Of a stretch of DNA of 64,000 bases, positions 12,216 to 19,825 are shown piece by piece. Source of the stretch: an uncultured Methylococcales bacterium. Its GTDB lineage: Bacteria; Pseudomonadota; Gammaproteobacteria; Methylococcales; Methylomonadaceae. The translations under genes were made by a program, and so were the position numbers. The notes under the pieces were generated by a model. It was not told where the DNA came from. It ran no database searches and saw nothing but the letters and a program-made list of their open reading frames with translations. Within the stretch, counting starts at the first letter, position 1; each line of letters starts with the position of its first letter. Where the stretch lies: the NCBI GenBank assembly GCA_913019935.1, contig CAJVZC010000002.1:1-64000 (forward strand). The letters are read 5' to 3'.

Positions 12216-14006
12216 CTACTGACCACGCAAGAAAAACTTATCTAATTCCTGAGCACTTATTTCCACCCAGGTAGGTCGTCCGTGATTACATTGTCCCGAG
12301 CGCTCGGTCATCTCCATATCACGTAGTAATGCGTTCATCTCTGTAACAGTTAACCGTCTATGTGCACGTACGGAGGTGTGACACGCAAGCGTCCCTAAAA
12401 GCTCATCTCCGACTTCTTCAATACGTCGCGTAGCCCCGTAGGTCAACAGATCTGCCAGAACATCTCGCAACAATTGCTCTATTTTAGTCTGTATTAATAA
12501 GACTGGAATAGCTCTTATAATTAACGACTCAGGACCTAATCGATTGAGTTCAAACCCTAAGCCTTGAAATAAGTCACTGTGCTCTTCAGCTAATTCTGCT
12601 TCTTCTTGCGTCACTTGAAAACGAACCGGTAATAATAACGGCTGACTTGGAATAACACCCGCGGCTTTTTGTTGTTTTAATCGCTCATAAACAACGCGCT
12701 CATGCGCGGCATGCGTATCCACTAAAATAACTCCAGTGGCGGTCTCTGACAAAATATAAATATCATGAATATGAGCGATAGCAAACCCTAAAGGCGGGAT
12801 ATCACTACCGGGTTGTGGTAAAGGAGAAAAACCACTCCCTCCCTCTTGTCCCGAAATACCCCGTGTCGCATATCTTTCAATATCACTTGAGCCACCTTGA
12901 GGCAAACGGGACTGGACCGTACCGGGTGATAATTCAGCCTGTGCAGACGGCCTAGTAAAGGGTTCATTATTAGCAAACATGAACTCAGGAGAACCATGAG
13001 TTTCCGGTTTAATATCGGCTAACGAGCGATGCAGCGCTTTAAATATAAAGTCATGCACTAAACGACTTTCTCTAAATCGCACCTCCAATTTAGTCGGATG
13101 CGCATTCACATCCACCCCTTTTGGATTTAACGTTAAAAATAAAACAAACACAGGGTGGCGACCATGAAAAAGAACATCGTGATAGGCCCGTTTAATAGCA
13201 TGGGTAACTAATTTATCGCGCACCAAACGACCATTCACATAAAAAAACTGCCGATCGGCTTGACCTCTAGAAAATGTAGGCAGCCCAACCCAGCCTTCCA
13301 GTTGTAATTCCGCTGCATCAAAAAAGACTTTAACCGATTGCTCTATAAAGCCTTCACCGCACACTTTTTCAACGCGTGCTTGTTGCTCTGATTCTGTCTG
13401 GGCAGGTTTTAAAGAGAGCACTTCTTTACTGTTATGCCGCAACATAAAGCCTGTTTCAAATCGACTTAACGCTAAACGCTTAATCAATACTTCTATGTGG
13501 TTAAATTCCGTTTTTTCAGTCTTTAGAAATTTTCGACGAGCCGGCGTATTGTAGAATAAATCTCGCACCTCAACCGTCGTGCCCTCTGGGTTTGAAGCAG
13601 GCTCCAAGGCATTATCAACTGTTGAATTCTCCGCCACTAATCGCCAGGCGCAATCACTATCCGCTATTCTCGATGCCAAGGTTAACCTGGAAATAGAAGC
13701 AATACTGGGCAGGGCTTCTCCGCGAAAGCCCATGGTACGAACCTTTTCAAGGTCACCCAACGACGTTATCTTACTGGTCGCATGACGAGAGACTGCCAAA
13801 GAGATATCTTCTTTGATAATACCCTTACCATCATCTCGGATACGAATCAAACCAATACCGCCTTGCTCTATTTCAATAACGATAGCGCTTGCAGAAGCAT
13901 CAAAACTATTTTCCAATAATTCTTTAACCACCGAAGCGGGTCTCTCAACCACTTCGCCCGCAGCGATTTGATTGATCAGTTGGGTGGGTAAGGGTTGTAT
14001 ACGCAT
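12216..14006 (-). CDS. mutL: DNA mismatch repair protein MutL
   Basis: MutL couples MutS mismatch recognition to downstream excision. The N-terminal GHKL ATPase has ENSFDAS near 32, DDGKGI near 58 and GFRGEAL near 95. The C-terminal domain carries DTHAAHERVVYE near 430, ACHTSVRA near 545 and NHGRPTW near 580. These correspond to the metal-binding endonuclease motifs of MutL proteins from bacteria without MutH, although the canonical motif is DQHA and a Thr replaces the Gln. This MutL is therefore probably a nicking endonuclease, unlike the E. coli one. Length is 596 residues; start ATG. Confidence 0.96.
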   Translation of the reverse strand: MRIQPLPTQLINQIAAGEVVERPASVVKELLENSFDASASAIVIEIEQGGIGLIRIRDDGKGIIKEDISLAVSRHATSKITSLGDLEKVRTMGFRGEALPSIASISRLTLASRIADSDCAWRLVAENSTVDNALEPASNPEGTTVEVRDLFYNTPARRKFLKTEKTEFNHIEVLIKRLALSRFETGFMLRHNSKEVLSLKPAQTESEQQARVEKVCGEGFIEQSVKVFFDAAELQLEGWVGLPTFSRGQADRQFFYVNGRLVRDKLVTHAIKRAYHDVLFHGRHPVFVLFLTLNPKGVDVNAHPTKLEVRFRESRLVHDFIFKALHRSLADIKPETHGSPEFMFANNEPFTRPSAQAELSPGTVQSRLPQGGSSDIERYATRGISGQEGGSGFSPLPQPGSDIPPLGFAIAHIHDIYILSETATGVILVDTHAAHERVVYERLKQQKAAGVIPSQPLLLPVRFQVTQEEAELAEEHSDLFQGLGFELNRLGPESLIIRAIPVLLIQTKIEQLLRDVLADLLTYGATRRIEEVGDELLGTLACHTSVRAHRRLTVTEMNALLRDMEMTERSGQCNHGRPTWVEISAQELDKFFLRGQ

Positions 14007-14141
14007 TAAAGTATCTTCCTAATTCTTCAGCAGGCGTATTGTGAGCAGTTAATAAGTTAGCCACATTTTAAGAAAAAAACCCACAAAACAGGCTTTAAAA
14101 AATGATCTTATTGCACAGAAAAATGAATCATGAATGTTTTT

Positions 14142-14215
14142 TGGAGGCTGCGACCGGAATCGAACCGGTGTAGATGGCTTTGCAGGCCACTGCATAACCA
14201 CTTTGCTACGCAGCC
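14142..14215 (-). tRNA. tRNA-Cys (GCA)
   Basis: Reading the minus strand, a complete cloverleaf runs from GGCTGCG to GGTCGCAGCC with an encoded TCCA end. The anticodon loop CTGCAAA on a TGGC/GCCA stem gives anticodon GCA. The T arm has the normal GGTTCGATTCC. It follows tRNA-Gly, as in the E. coli glyW-cysT-leuZ operon, but a terminator-like hairpin lies directly before it. Confidence 0.97.
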
Positions 14216-14216
14216 T

Positions 14217-14249
14217 AAAAAACAAAAGCCGCAGTGACATGCGGCTTTT
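14217..14249 (-). terminator. Terminator-like hairpin between tRNA-Gly and tRNA-Cys
   Basis: A perfect ten-base inverted repeat AAAAGCCGCA / TGCGGCTTTT (224-233 and 240-249 of 14 kb) with a six-base loop is followed on the minus strand by TTTTGTTTTTT. This is the form of an intrinsic terminator. The T tract ends only a base or two before the first base of tRNA-Cys, leaving no room for a separate promoter. Confidence 0.75.
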
Positions 14250-14258
14250 TAATCTTTT

Positions 14259-14333
14259 TGGAGCGGGAAACGAGACTTGAACTCGCGACCCCAACCTTGG
14301 CAAGGTTGTGCTCTACCACTGAGCTATTCCCGC
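14259..14333 (-). tRNA. tRNA-Gly (GCC)
   Basis: The minus strand gives a full cloverleaf, GCGGGAA to TTCCCGC plus TCCA. The anticodon loop TTGCCAA sits on an AACC/GGTT stem, so the anticodon is GCC. The D arm is TAGCTCAGTGGTAGAGC and the T arm GAGTTCAAGTCTC. It is the first tRNA of the Gly-Cys pair and lies 19 bases downstream of a consensus promoter. Confidence 0.98.
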
Positions 14334-14352
14334 TCTAGAACTTGAACCGAGT

Positions 14353-14380
14353 ATTATAAGTGCAAATACTCGATTGTCAA
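14353..14380 (-). promoter_or_regulatory. Consensus sigma-70 promoter of the tRNA-Gly/Cys unit
   Basis: On the minus strand the -35 box is TTGACA (14375-14380) and the -10 box is TATAAT (14353-14358), separated by 16 bases; both hexamers match the consensus perfectly. The tRNA-Gly 5' end is 19 bases beyond the -10 box. The -35 box directly abuts the stop codon of the upstream gene. Confidence 0.88.
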
Positions 14381-14875
14381 TCATCTTTCAGCAATATTAC
14401 TTGCTAATGTCCATCCTTCTTTACTCATGCAATTACCGCTTTCAATAAGCACACGTGCACAGTTATTGGCCACGCCGAAAGCGTCTCTTAATTCCAGAAC
14501 ATTAACCTGAGTTCCATCAACCGCTTGACAAACACTTAAGTCATCATTTTCAGTCCGATCCCAACCGGTTAATACACAAGGCTCTTTAACAATTGCCGTT
14601 TTTGCATTTTCAGCGCCCAGTGTTTGCGCATTAGGACTCTTTAAAAAGTAAGTTGCACCCACTTTTAAGTTATTACCTTCCCCCGCATCAATTATTTCCG
14701 GGTTACGGTCGCTAGAAACAAACATATAGAGCACTAAAAAGGCAACAACCCCACCATAAAACATAGCAGGTTTTTCCGTTCTAAGGTCATTAGCTTTGCC
14801 AATAACATCTTTCAGTACTTTAGTTGCTTGCTCTTTACCTTCGTTAATCTTATTTTTATTTTCTTCAGTGCTCAT
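14381..14875 (-). CDS. Unrecognised single-pass membrane protein
   Basis: A 164-residue protein with a charged, helical N-terminal segment (1-37, many Lys and Glu), one membrane segment (about 39-56) and a C-terminal domain of about 105 residues. The topology suggests a cytoplasmic N-terminus and periplasmic C-domain. The C-domain has four cysteines (PCVL, VCQA, NCAR, NCMS) that could form disulfides. I do not recognise the family. It has a normal ATG start and stands alone between the Lut-like operon and the tRNA promoter, which begins right after its stop codon. Confidence 0.75.
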   Translation of the reverse strand: MSTEENKNKINEGKEQATKVLKDVIGKANDLRTEKPAMFYGGVVAFLVLYMFVSSDRNPEIIDAGEGNNLKVGATYFLKSPNAQTLGAENAKTAIVKEPCVLTGWDRTENDDLSVCQAVDGTQVNVLELRDAFGVANNCARVLIESGNCMSKEGWTLASNIAER

Positions 14876-15026
14876 AAAAAAGTCCCCTCATTAAACTTTA
14901 GTAATTATATTTAGCCATCTAGCTTAGAAAATCAAATGACCTACCGACTCAAAATCAGCAGTATTAAGATCATCTGCCAGATAAAACAGTAATGTAAAAC
15001 AAAAAAACAAAAACTACAATGTTAAA

Positions 15027-15830
15027 TCAACGGCCTTTCTTTTTATTCATCATACCTCTTGAAGGATTATAACCTTGGATGGCTACGAATAAAAACAACA
15101 AAAGTGATGCCACCGTATAATACAAGGCCTCTATGTTCAATTGTCCATATAACGCAAACCGAATCAACTCAACATTCTTGGTGAAAGGATTATATTCCGC
15201 TAACCGCGCTAACCACTCATTCGACTCCTGTAATTTCCACAACGGGTATAACGCACTGGACATGAAAAACATGGGAAAGATAACAAAATTCATAACACCG
15301 GCAAAATTTTCCAATTGCTTAATAAAAGACGACAATAACATCCCTAATGAACCCAGCATTAATCCAGAAACCACTAACGCAGGAAAAAGCCACAGATAAC
15401 CCATCACCGGTGGCTCAATGCCATAGCACCAAGCAATCGCTAGAAAGACATAACATTGCACAATAGACACAGCCGTTCCAGCCAACAATTTGCTTATCAA
15501 TAAAAAACTTCGTGGCAAAGGACTCACCAATAAAATACGCATGCTGCCCATTTCACGATCATAAACCATCGATAATGAACTTTGCATACCATTAAACAAC
15601 TGAATCATCCCTAACAAACCAGGTGTGATATAAACCTCATATAAAATATAGGTTTCATACGGCGGTGCAATAGCAATCCCTAAGGCAGACTTAAAACCTG
15701 CTGCAAAAACAAATAACCATATCATCGGCCTCACTAACGCCGAAAAAAATCGTTCTCGTTGTTGAACAAAACGCCACAATTCCCGGCCAACAATCCCCCT
15801 CATTGCTCTAAGATAATGAAGTAATAACAT
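15027..15830 (-). CDS. ABC-2 type permease of PQQ-associated (PedC/LutF-like) transporter
   Basis: This 267-residue inner-membrane protein has six hydrophobic segments and the ABC-2 permease pattern, with RELWRFVQQRERFFSALVRP at the N-terminal cytoplasmic edge and the MVYDREMGSMRILLVSPLPR coupling region near 90. It is the last gene of the four-gene operon, two bases after the ATPase. The family is the permease of the PQQ-dependent catabolism ABC system (Pseudomonas putida PedC). Known work links PedA1A2BC and the Methylobacterium Lut system to lanthanide uptake for PQQ alcohol dehydrogenases; the assignment here is inference from operon structure. Confidence 0.82.
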   Translation of the reverse strand: MLLLHYLRAMRGIVGRELWRFVQQRERFFSALVRPMIWLFVFAAGFKSALGIAIAPPYETYILYEVYITPGLLGMIQLFNGMQSSLSMVYDREMGSMRILLVSPLPRSFLLISKLLAGTAVSIVQCYVFLAIAWCYGIEPPVMGYLWLFPALVVSGLMLGSLGMLLSSFIKQLENFAGVMNFVIFPMFFMSSALYPLWKLQESNEWLARLAEYNPFTKNVELIRFALYGQLNIEALYYTVASLLLFLFVAIQGYNPSRGMMNKKKGR

Positions 15831-15832
15831 CC

Positions 15833-16573
15833 TTAGCCAACCTCTTTTTGGGTAAAGTGCGCAAAAGCATCCTGAAGGTTTTCTGCATGAACCTTTTCTA
15901 TCACCTCACTCACCGTTCCCGTTACTTTAACTTTTCCATGGTGCAATACAACCAATTGGTCGGTTGAATACACTTCATCAATCAAATGCGTTGCCCAAAG
16001 GACCGCTAACCCTTGTTCTTTTGTTAGGTCATGAATATAGCTAACTATCGCTTGCCGTGAAGGGACATCCAATCCAACTGTCGGCTCATCTAACAACAAC
16101 ACTGATGGCTTATGCAATAACGCTCTTGCTATTTCTACACGGCGCCGATGACCGCCATTTAAATGACGAATTTTCTCATTCAAACGCTCAAACATTTCAA
16201 AGCGTTCTAATTCCTGTTGAATGATGTTATGTGCTTGTTTTCGAGAAATTCCATGCAAAGCAGCATGGTAATGTAAATTTTGCTTAATGGTTAAATCCAG
16301 ATCCAACGTCGATTGTTGAAAAACCACACCCAATTGAGACAGTGCCTTAAAACTCGACTTTTTGATCTCATTACCCCCTAAGGCTATTCGGCCTTCTCTT
16401 GCATGGTAAAGACCTGTAATCAAGGCAAACAAAGTGCTTTTACCGGCACCGTTAGGACCTAATAAAATACAACACTGCCCCCGTTGTACGTCAAAACCAA
16501 CACCCGAAAGCGCCGCTTGAGGCCCATAAGAAAAACTCAATCCTTTGACCGAAAGTGCCACTGAATCTATCAT
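15833..16573 (-). CDS. ABC transporter ATP-binding protein of PQQ-associated (PedB/LutE-like) transporter
   Basis: A single nucleotide-binding domain of 246 residues: Walker A GPNGAGKST near 38, Q-loop VVFQQSTLD near 83, Walker B VLLLDEPT near 155 and the WATH switch histidine. The ABC signature reads LNGGHRRR instead of LSGGQ. The ATG at 16571-16573 overlaps the upstream stop as ATGA, so I prefer it to an ATG 21 bases upstream. It pairs with the downstream permease and belongs to the PQQ-linked ABC family, where such degenerate signatures are usual as far as I know. Confidence 0.85.
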   Translation of the reverse strand: MIDSVALSVKGLSFSYGPQAALSGVGFDVQRGQCCILLGPNGAGKSTLFALITGLYHAREGRIALGGNEIKKSSFKALSQLGVVFQQSTLDLDLTIKQNLHYHAALHGISRKQAHNIIQQELERFEMFERLNEKIRHLNGGHRRRVEIARALLHKPSVLLLDEPTVGLDVPSRQAIVSYIHDLTKEQGLAVLWATHLIDEVYSTDQLVVLHHGKVKVTGTVSEVIEKVHAENLQDAFAHFTQKEVG

Positions 16574-17550
16574 GGCTTTACCACTAGCCCCCATGGAAAA
16601 TGGCCTACTTTAATCGACTTAACCACTTTATGACGGGTGAGGTCAATAATAGACATATCATTACTGACCCCATTGGTGCAGTAAAGTCGACTATAGTCCG
16701 GTGAAAAAGATAAATTCCAAACACGCTCTCCCACTAAGAGATAATCTTCTACAACAAACGTTTTGGCGTTAATAACGGCAACACGATTAGCAGGCCCCAT
16801 TGCCACATAAGCCCACTGTGTTTCAGGATCGATAAGCACCCCTACCGGCTGATTACGATCAGCATTTAAGCCAGGAACGGCTAACGTAATGGTTTTAATA
16901 ATTTGACGTGTCTTAACATCTAGAATAGCCACCGTTCCAGCCAACTCAGAAGTCACCCATAAATATTGACTATCTGCCGTAAAAGCAACCCCTCTCGGTC
17001 TAGGGTCAACCAAGGTATTATCAACCACGTTATAATTTTCAGCATCTATCCAGTGAATCATATTAGTCGTTTCTGATGCACTGACGACCCACTGACCATC
17101 CGGACTCACGGCAATACCCTCTGGCTCAACACCCACACCTATGCCATGAATGACTTGCTGCTTATTAACGTCAACAACAGAGACTAAGCTATCATCCTCA
17201 TTAGAAACAAAAAGAATTTCAGCCGCGGTATGCAGTGCAAATGTTTCTGGGTCATCCCCCGATGGCAGAACACCAACTGGCGCTAAAGTTTTAACGTCAA
17301 TAATTTGAATCACATGGTCATCACTGGTAGCAACATACAATTGACTCTGATCGTGACTAAGTGCAATACCTCGCGGCCGTTGACCAATTGGAATGGTGGC
17401 TACCAACGCACCGAGATCTGGATCAACCACGGCTAAGGCATTATCTTTTTCAAGAGTGATATAAATTGTCTCTGCCGCCACTGTCCTCAACACGCACGAT
17501 GGCACCCATAACAAAACCAGATAAATACAACAAACGATTCCTTTACTCAT
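16570..17550 (-). CDS. Exported YVTN-type beta-propeller of the PQQ-associated ABC operon (PedA2/LutB-like)
   Basis: The 326-residue protein has an N-terminal signal peptide (about 1-26, cleaved after VAA) and then tandem repeats of about 42 residues of the type VPIGxRPRGIAxSHD, typical of YVTN beta-propellers. It is periplasmic by inference. In PQQ-dependent alcohol-oxidation clusters this propeller accompanies the ABC genes; its molecular role is not settled. It overlaps the binding-protein gene upstream by eight bases and the ATPase gene downstream by four, so the operon is tightly coupled. Confidence 0.85.
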   Translation of the reverse strand: MSKGIVCCIYLVLLWVPSCVLRTVAAETIYITLEKDNALAVVDPDLGALVATIPIGQRPRGIALSHDQSQLYVATSDDHVIQIIDVKTLAPVGVLPSGDDPETFALHTAAEILFVSNEDDSLVSVVDVNKQQVIHGIGVGVEPEGIAVSPDGQWVVSASETTNMIHWIDAENYNVVDNTLVDPRPRGVAFTADSQYLWVTSELAGTVAILDVKTRQIIKTITLAVPGLNADRNQPVGVLIDPETQWAYVAMGPANRVAVINAKTFVVEDYLLVGERVWNLSFSPDYSRLYCTNGVSNDMSIIDLTRHKVVKSIKVGHFPWGLVVKP

Positions 17551-18739
17551 TACAATCTACTTCCCGCTGGTCATAACCTAATGTATCTAACTCGCTTATG
17601 GGGTGTAAAAAACCCTGTATCGGCGCCGTAGCCACCATGGCACGCGGTGCTGCTAATAAAACAGGCTGTCTTAATTGTCCATTCCAAGAGCGAAATGACA
17701 AAGGCTTCCCTTTGTATCCTTGTAAAGCAAATTGATCACTGAGCAAATAAGCCTTAATCTTTTCTGGCTCATTCGAACCGACTCGAATAATCGCCTCCCC
17801 ATAACTACGGATAGCTAAATAAGCCGCATAGTCTTTTTCTGTCATTCGCCGTCCTGCTTGCGCTTTAAAACGATTTTGAATTTGCACTGCACCCCATTGC
17901 TCATGGGTTTTATGCCATGCGGTAGGTACCAACCCCTGAGTCCCCACAACCGGCCTAGGCTTCCAAGTTCGGTAACTTAAATACTCACCAAAAAGACCTT
18001 GCTCATCAGCCACCACCAAGACATCGTAGTCGACACCTTGTGTAAAAACAGAAACCTCCTCTTGAGCTGTTCTACGGGCATCATAATCATGCAGCCAAGT
18101 TTTCTGAGCGACAAGCGTACTACCAAAACGCTTAGCCGCACGCTTCAAAGCTTGAGAAAAAAGCTTATCTTCATTCGTGGGCCCTTGCACTAGAAACCAT
18201 TTCACCCAACGTTTCTTTAATAAATACTGAGCCAGTGCATCTGCTCGCATGGCTCGACTGGGTGCAATATGAAACAAATGGTCACCACACCCTTGCTGAC
18301 GGAAATGATCTGCACGTGAAACCACATCCATAATAAGCGTAGATTGTGCGGCAGCTAACGGCTTAATACGCGCTAAGGCATTATCATCCAGCGCCACCAC
18401 AAGCAACGATTTATTTGCAATAAAGGTATGAATATCGGCATCACTGACGCTACTTGCAGGCCATTGTTTTTCAAGGAGCTTAAACTGATGACCGGTGAAT
18501 TTCCCGGTGGTATTATTATCTTTGATCGCTAACAAGGCCCCCTGAAGGCCTTCATCTTTAGGAATACTATCAAGATTTGATAATGCTGGTTTTAGCGTTT
18601 GTTTTTGAGAGATATAAACAATCTCAACAGCTACCGTATCGGCACAGAAAACAGTCAGCGGAACAAACCATAACATAACGGACAGACCAAACCACCACTT
18701 AGAAAGAAACTTCACCCCTTGTGGTTTACTTAAATTCAA
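17543..18739 (-). CDS. Periplasmic substrate-binding protein of the PQQ-associated ABC operon (PedA1/LutA-like)
   Basis: First gene of the operon, 398 residues. A signal peptide ends near residue 33 (FCADTV), followed by a type I periplasmic-binding-protein fold with an IVYISQK strand and a RSYGEAIIRVG segment near 315, as in Leu/Ile/Val-binding relatives. Members of this family occur with PQQ alcohol dehydrogenases and cytochrome c550, but none is next to it here. The substrate is unknown; the Lut/Ped literature suggests a lanthanide-related role. The divergent neighbour is the MOSC gene. Confidence 0.83.
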   Translation of the reverse strand: MNLSKPQGVKFLSKWWFGLSVMLWFVPLTVFCADTVAVEIVYISQKQTLKPALSNLDSIPKDEGLQGALLAIKDNNTTGKFTGHQFKLLEKQWPASSVSDADIHTFIANKSLLVVALDDNALARIKPLAAAQSTLIMDVVSRADHFRQQGCGDHLFHIAPSRAMRADALAQYLLKKRWVKWFLVQGPTNEDKLFSQALKRAAKRFGSTLVAQKTWLHDYDARRTAQEEVSVFTQGVDYDVLVVADEQGLFGEYLSYRTWKPRPVVGTQGLVPTAWHKTHEQWGAVQIQNRFKAQAGRRMTEKDYAAYLAIRSYGEAIIRVGSNEPEKIKAYLLSDQFALQGYKGKPLSFRSWNGQLRQPVLLAAPRAMVATAPIQGFLHPISELDTLGYDQREVDCNE

Positions 18740-18924
18740 ACTGATTACCTCTGCTTGCCATGATAAATTTCTCGCAACCGCTATAATTCGCGTAGAACTT
18801 AGGCTCGATATTATGCCTTATTCGTTATCAACAATAATATGAAATTATAAATCGATTTTCATTTTTAGCGGTAAAATTAGGCTATTCTTTAAAACTGTCT
18901 TGTTTCATAGTCACTGAAATCACC

Positions 18925-19764
18925 ATGCAATCTTCTTACCTTAGCCAAATCACAATCTATCCGATCAAATCCTTAGCGGGCATCTCGGTTAATCAATGGC
19001 CTGTGACTTCACGTGGCTTAAAATACGACCGCCAATGGATGCTTGTGGATCAACAAGGACAGTTTTTAAGTCAACGTCAACTCCCCAAAATGTCGTTAAT
19101 CAAAACCACCATCACGAAACACCACTTAATCTTATCCGCACACGGTATGGAAGACCTGACTCTGGACTTAACGCCTGATAAAAAAGAAGATTGTTCTGTT
19201 TCAATTTGGAACGATCAATGCATGGCTTGGATGGTCTCAACAATCGCTAATGAATGGCTGAGTGATGTTTTAAATTGTTTTTGTCAACTGGTCTATCAAC
19301 CGGAACAATATACTCGCCTTATTGACCAAACTTTTGGCCTAGCCTCTGATCAAATTTACTTTTCGGATGGTTTTCCTTTTCTTTTAATATCGGAAAATTC
19401 CTTAGCCAGCTTAAATACAGCGATGAATCTATCACTGCCCATGTTACGGTTTAGACCCAATCTGGTCATTGCGAATTGCTCGAGCTATGCCGAAGATTTT
19501 TGGCGTGAAATACAAGTAGGTGAGATAGCGTTCCGACTACCTAAACCCTGTTCACGTTGTGCGATCACCACTATCGACACCACGGCAGGCACAATGGGGA
19601 AAGAACCACTCACAACACTGAACAAACTCAGAAAATGGAACAATCAGGTTTTTTTTGGTCAAAATGCAATTCATAAAAACACCGGCATTCTGCACATTGG
19701 CGACTCGCTCATTGTCAATCAAGAAGGCCCTCAACAACCCCCTCTCGAGAGCAACTCATGTTAA
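18925..19764 (+). CDS. MOSC domain protein (YcbX-like)
   Basis: A 279-residue protein with the MOSC N-terminal beta-barrel (YPIKSLAGISVNQWPVTSRG, residues 12-31) and a MOSC core containing the molybdenum-binding cysteine region KPCSRCAIT near 208. E. coli YcbX and mARC proteins reduce N-hydroxylated bases and amides with a sulfurated molybdenum cofactor. E. coli YcbX has a C-terminal 2Fe-2S ferredoxin domain, which is absent here, so electrons must come from a separate partner. The gene is divergent from the Lut-like operon and starts an apparent plus-strand unit with the next three genes. Confidence 0.85.
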   Translation: MQSSYLSQITIYPIKSLAGISVNQWPVTSRGLKYDRQWMLVDQQGQFLSQRQLPKMSLIKTTITKHHLILSAHGMEDLTLDLTPDKKEDCSVSIWNDQCMAWMVSTIANEWLSDVLNCFCQLVYQPEQYTRLIDQTFGLASDQIYFSDGFPFLLISENSLASLNTAMNLSLPMLRFRPNLVIANCSSYAEDFWREIQVGEIAFRLPKPCSRCAITTIDTTAGTMGKEPLTTLNKLRKWNNQVFFGQNAIHKNTGILHIGDSLIVNQEGPQQPPLESNSC

Positions 19765-19825
19765 AATGCTATTATCAACCCAAAACAAATCTTATTAGCG
19801 CTCTTATTCATACTGCCGACTTGAC

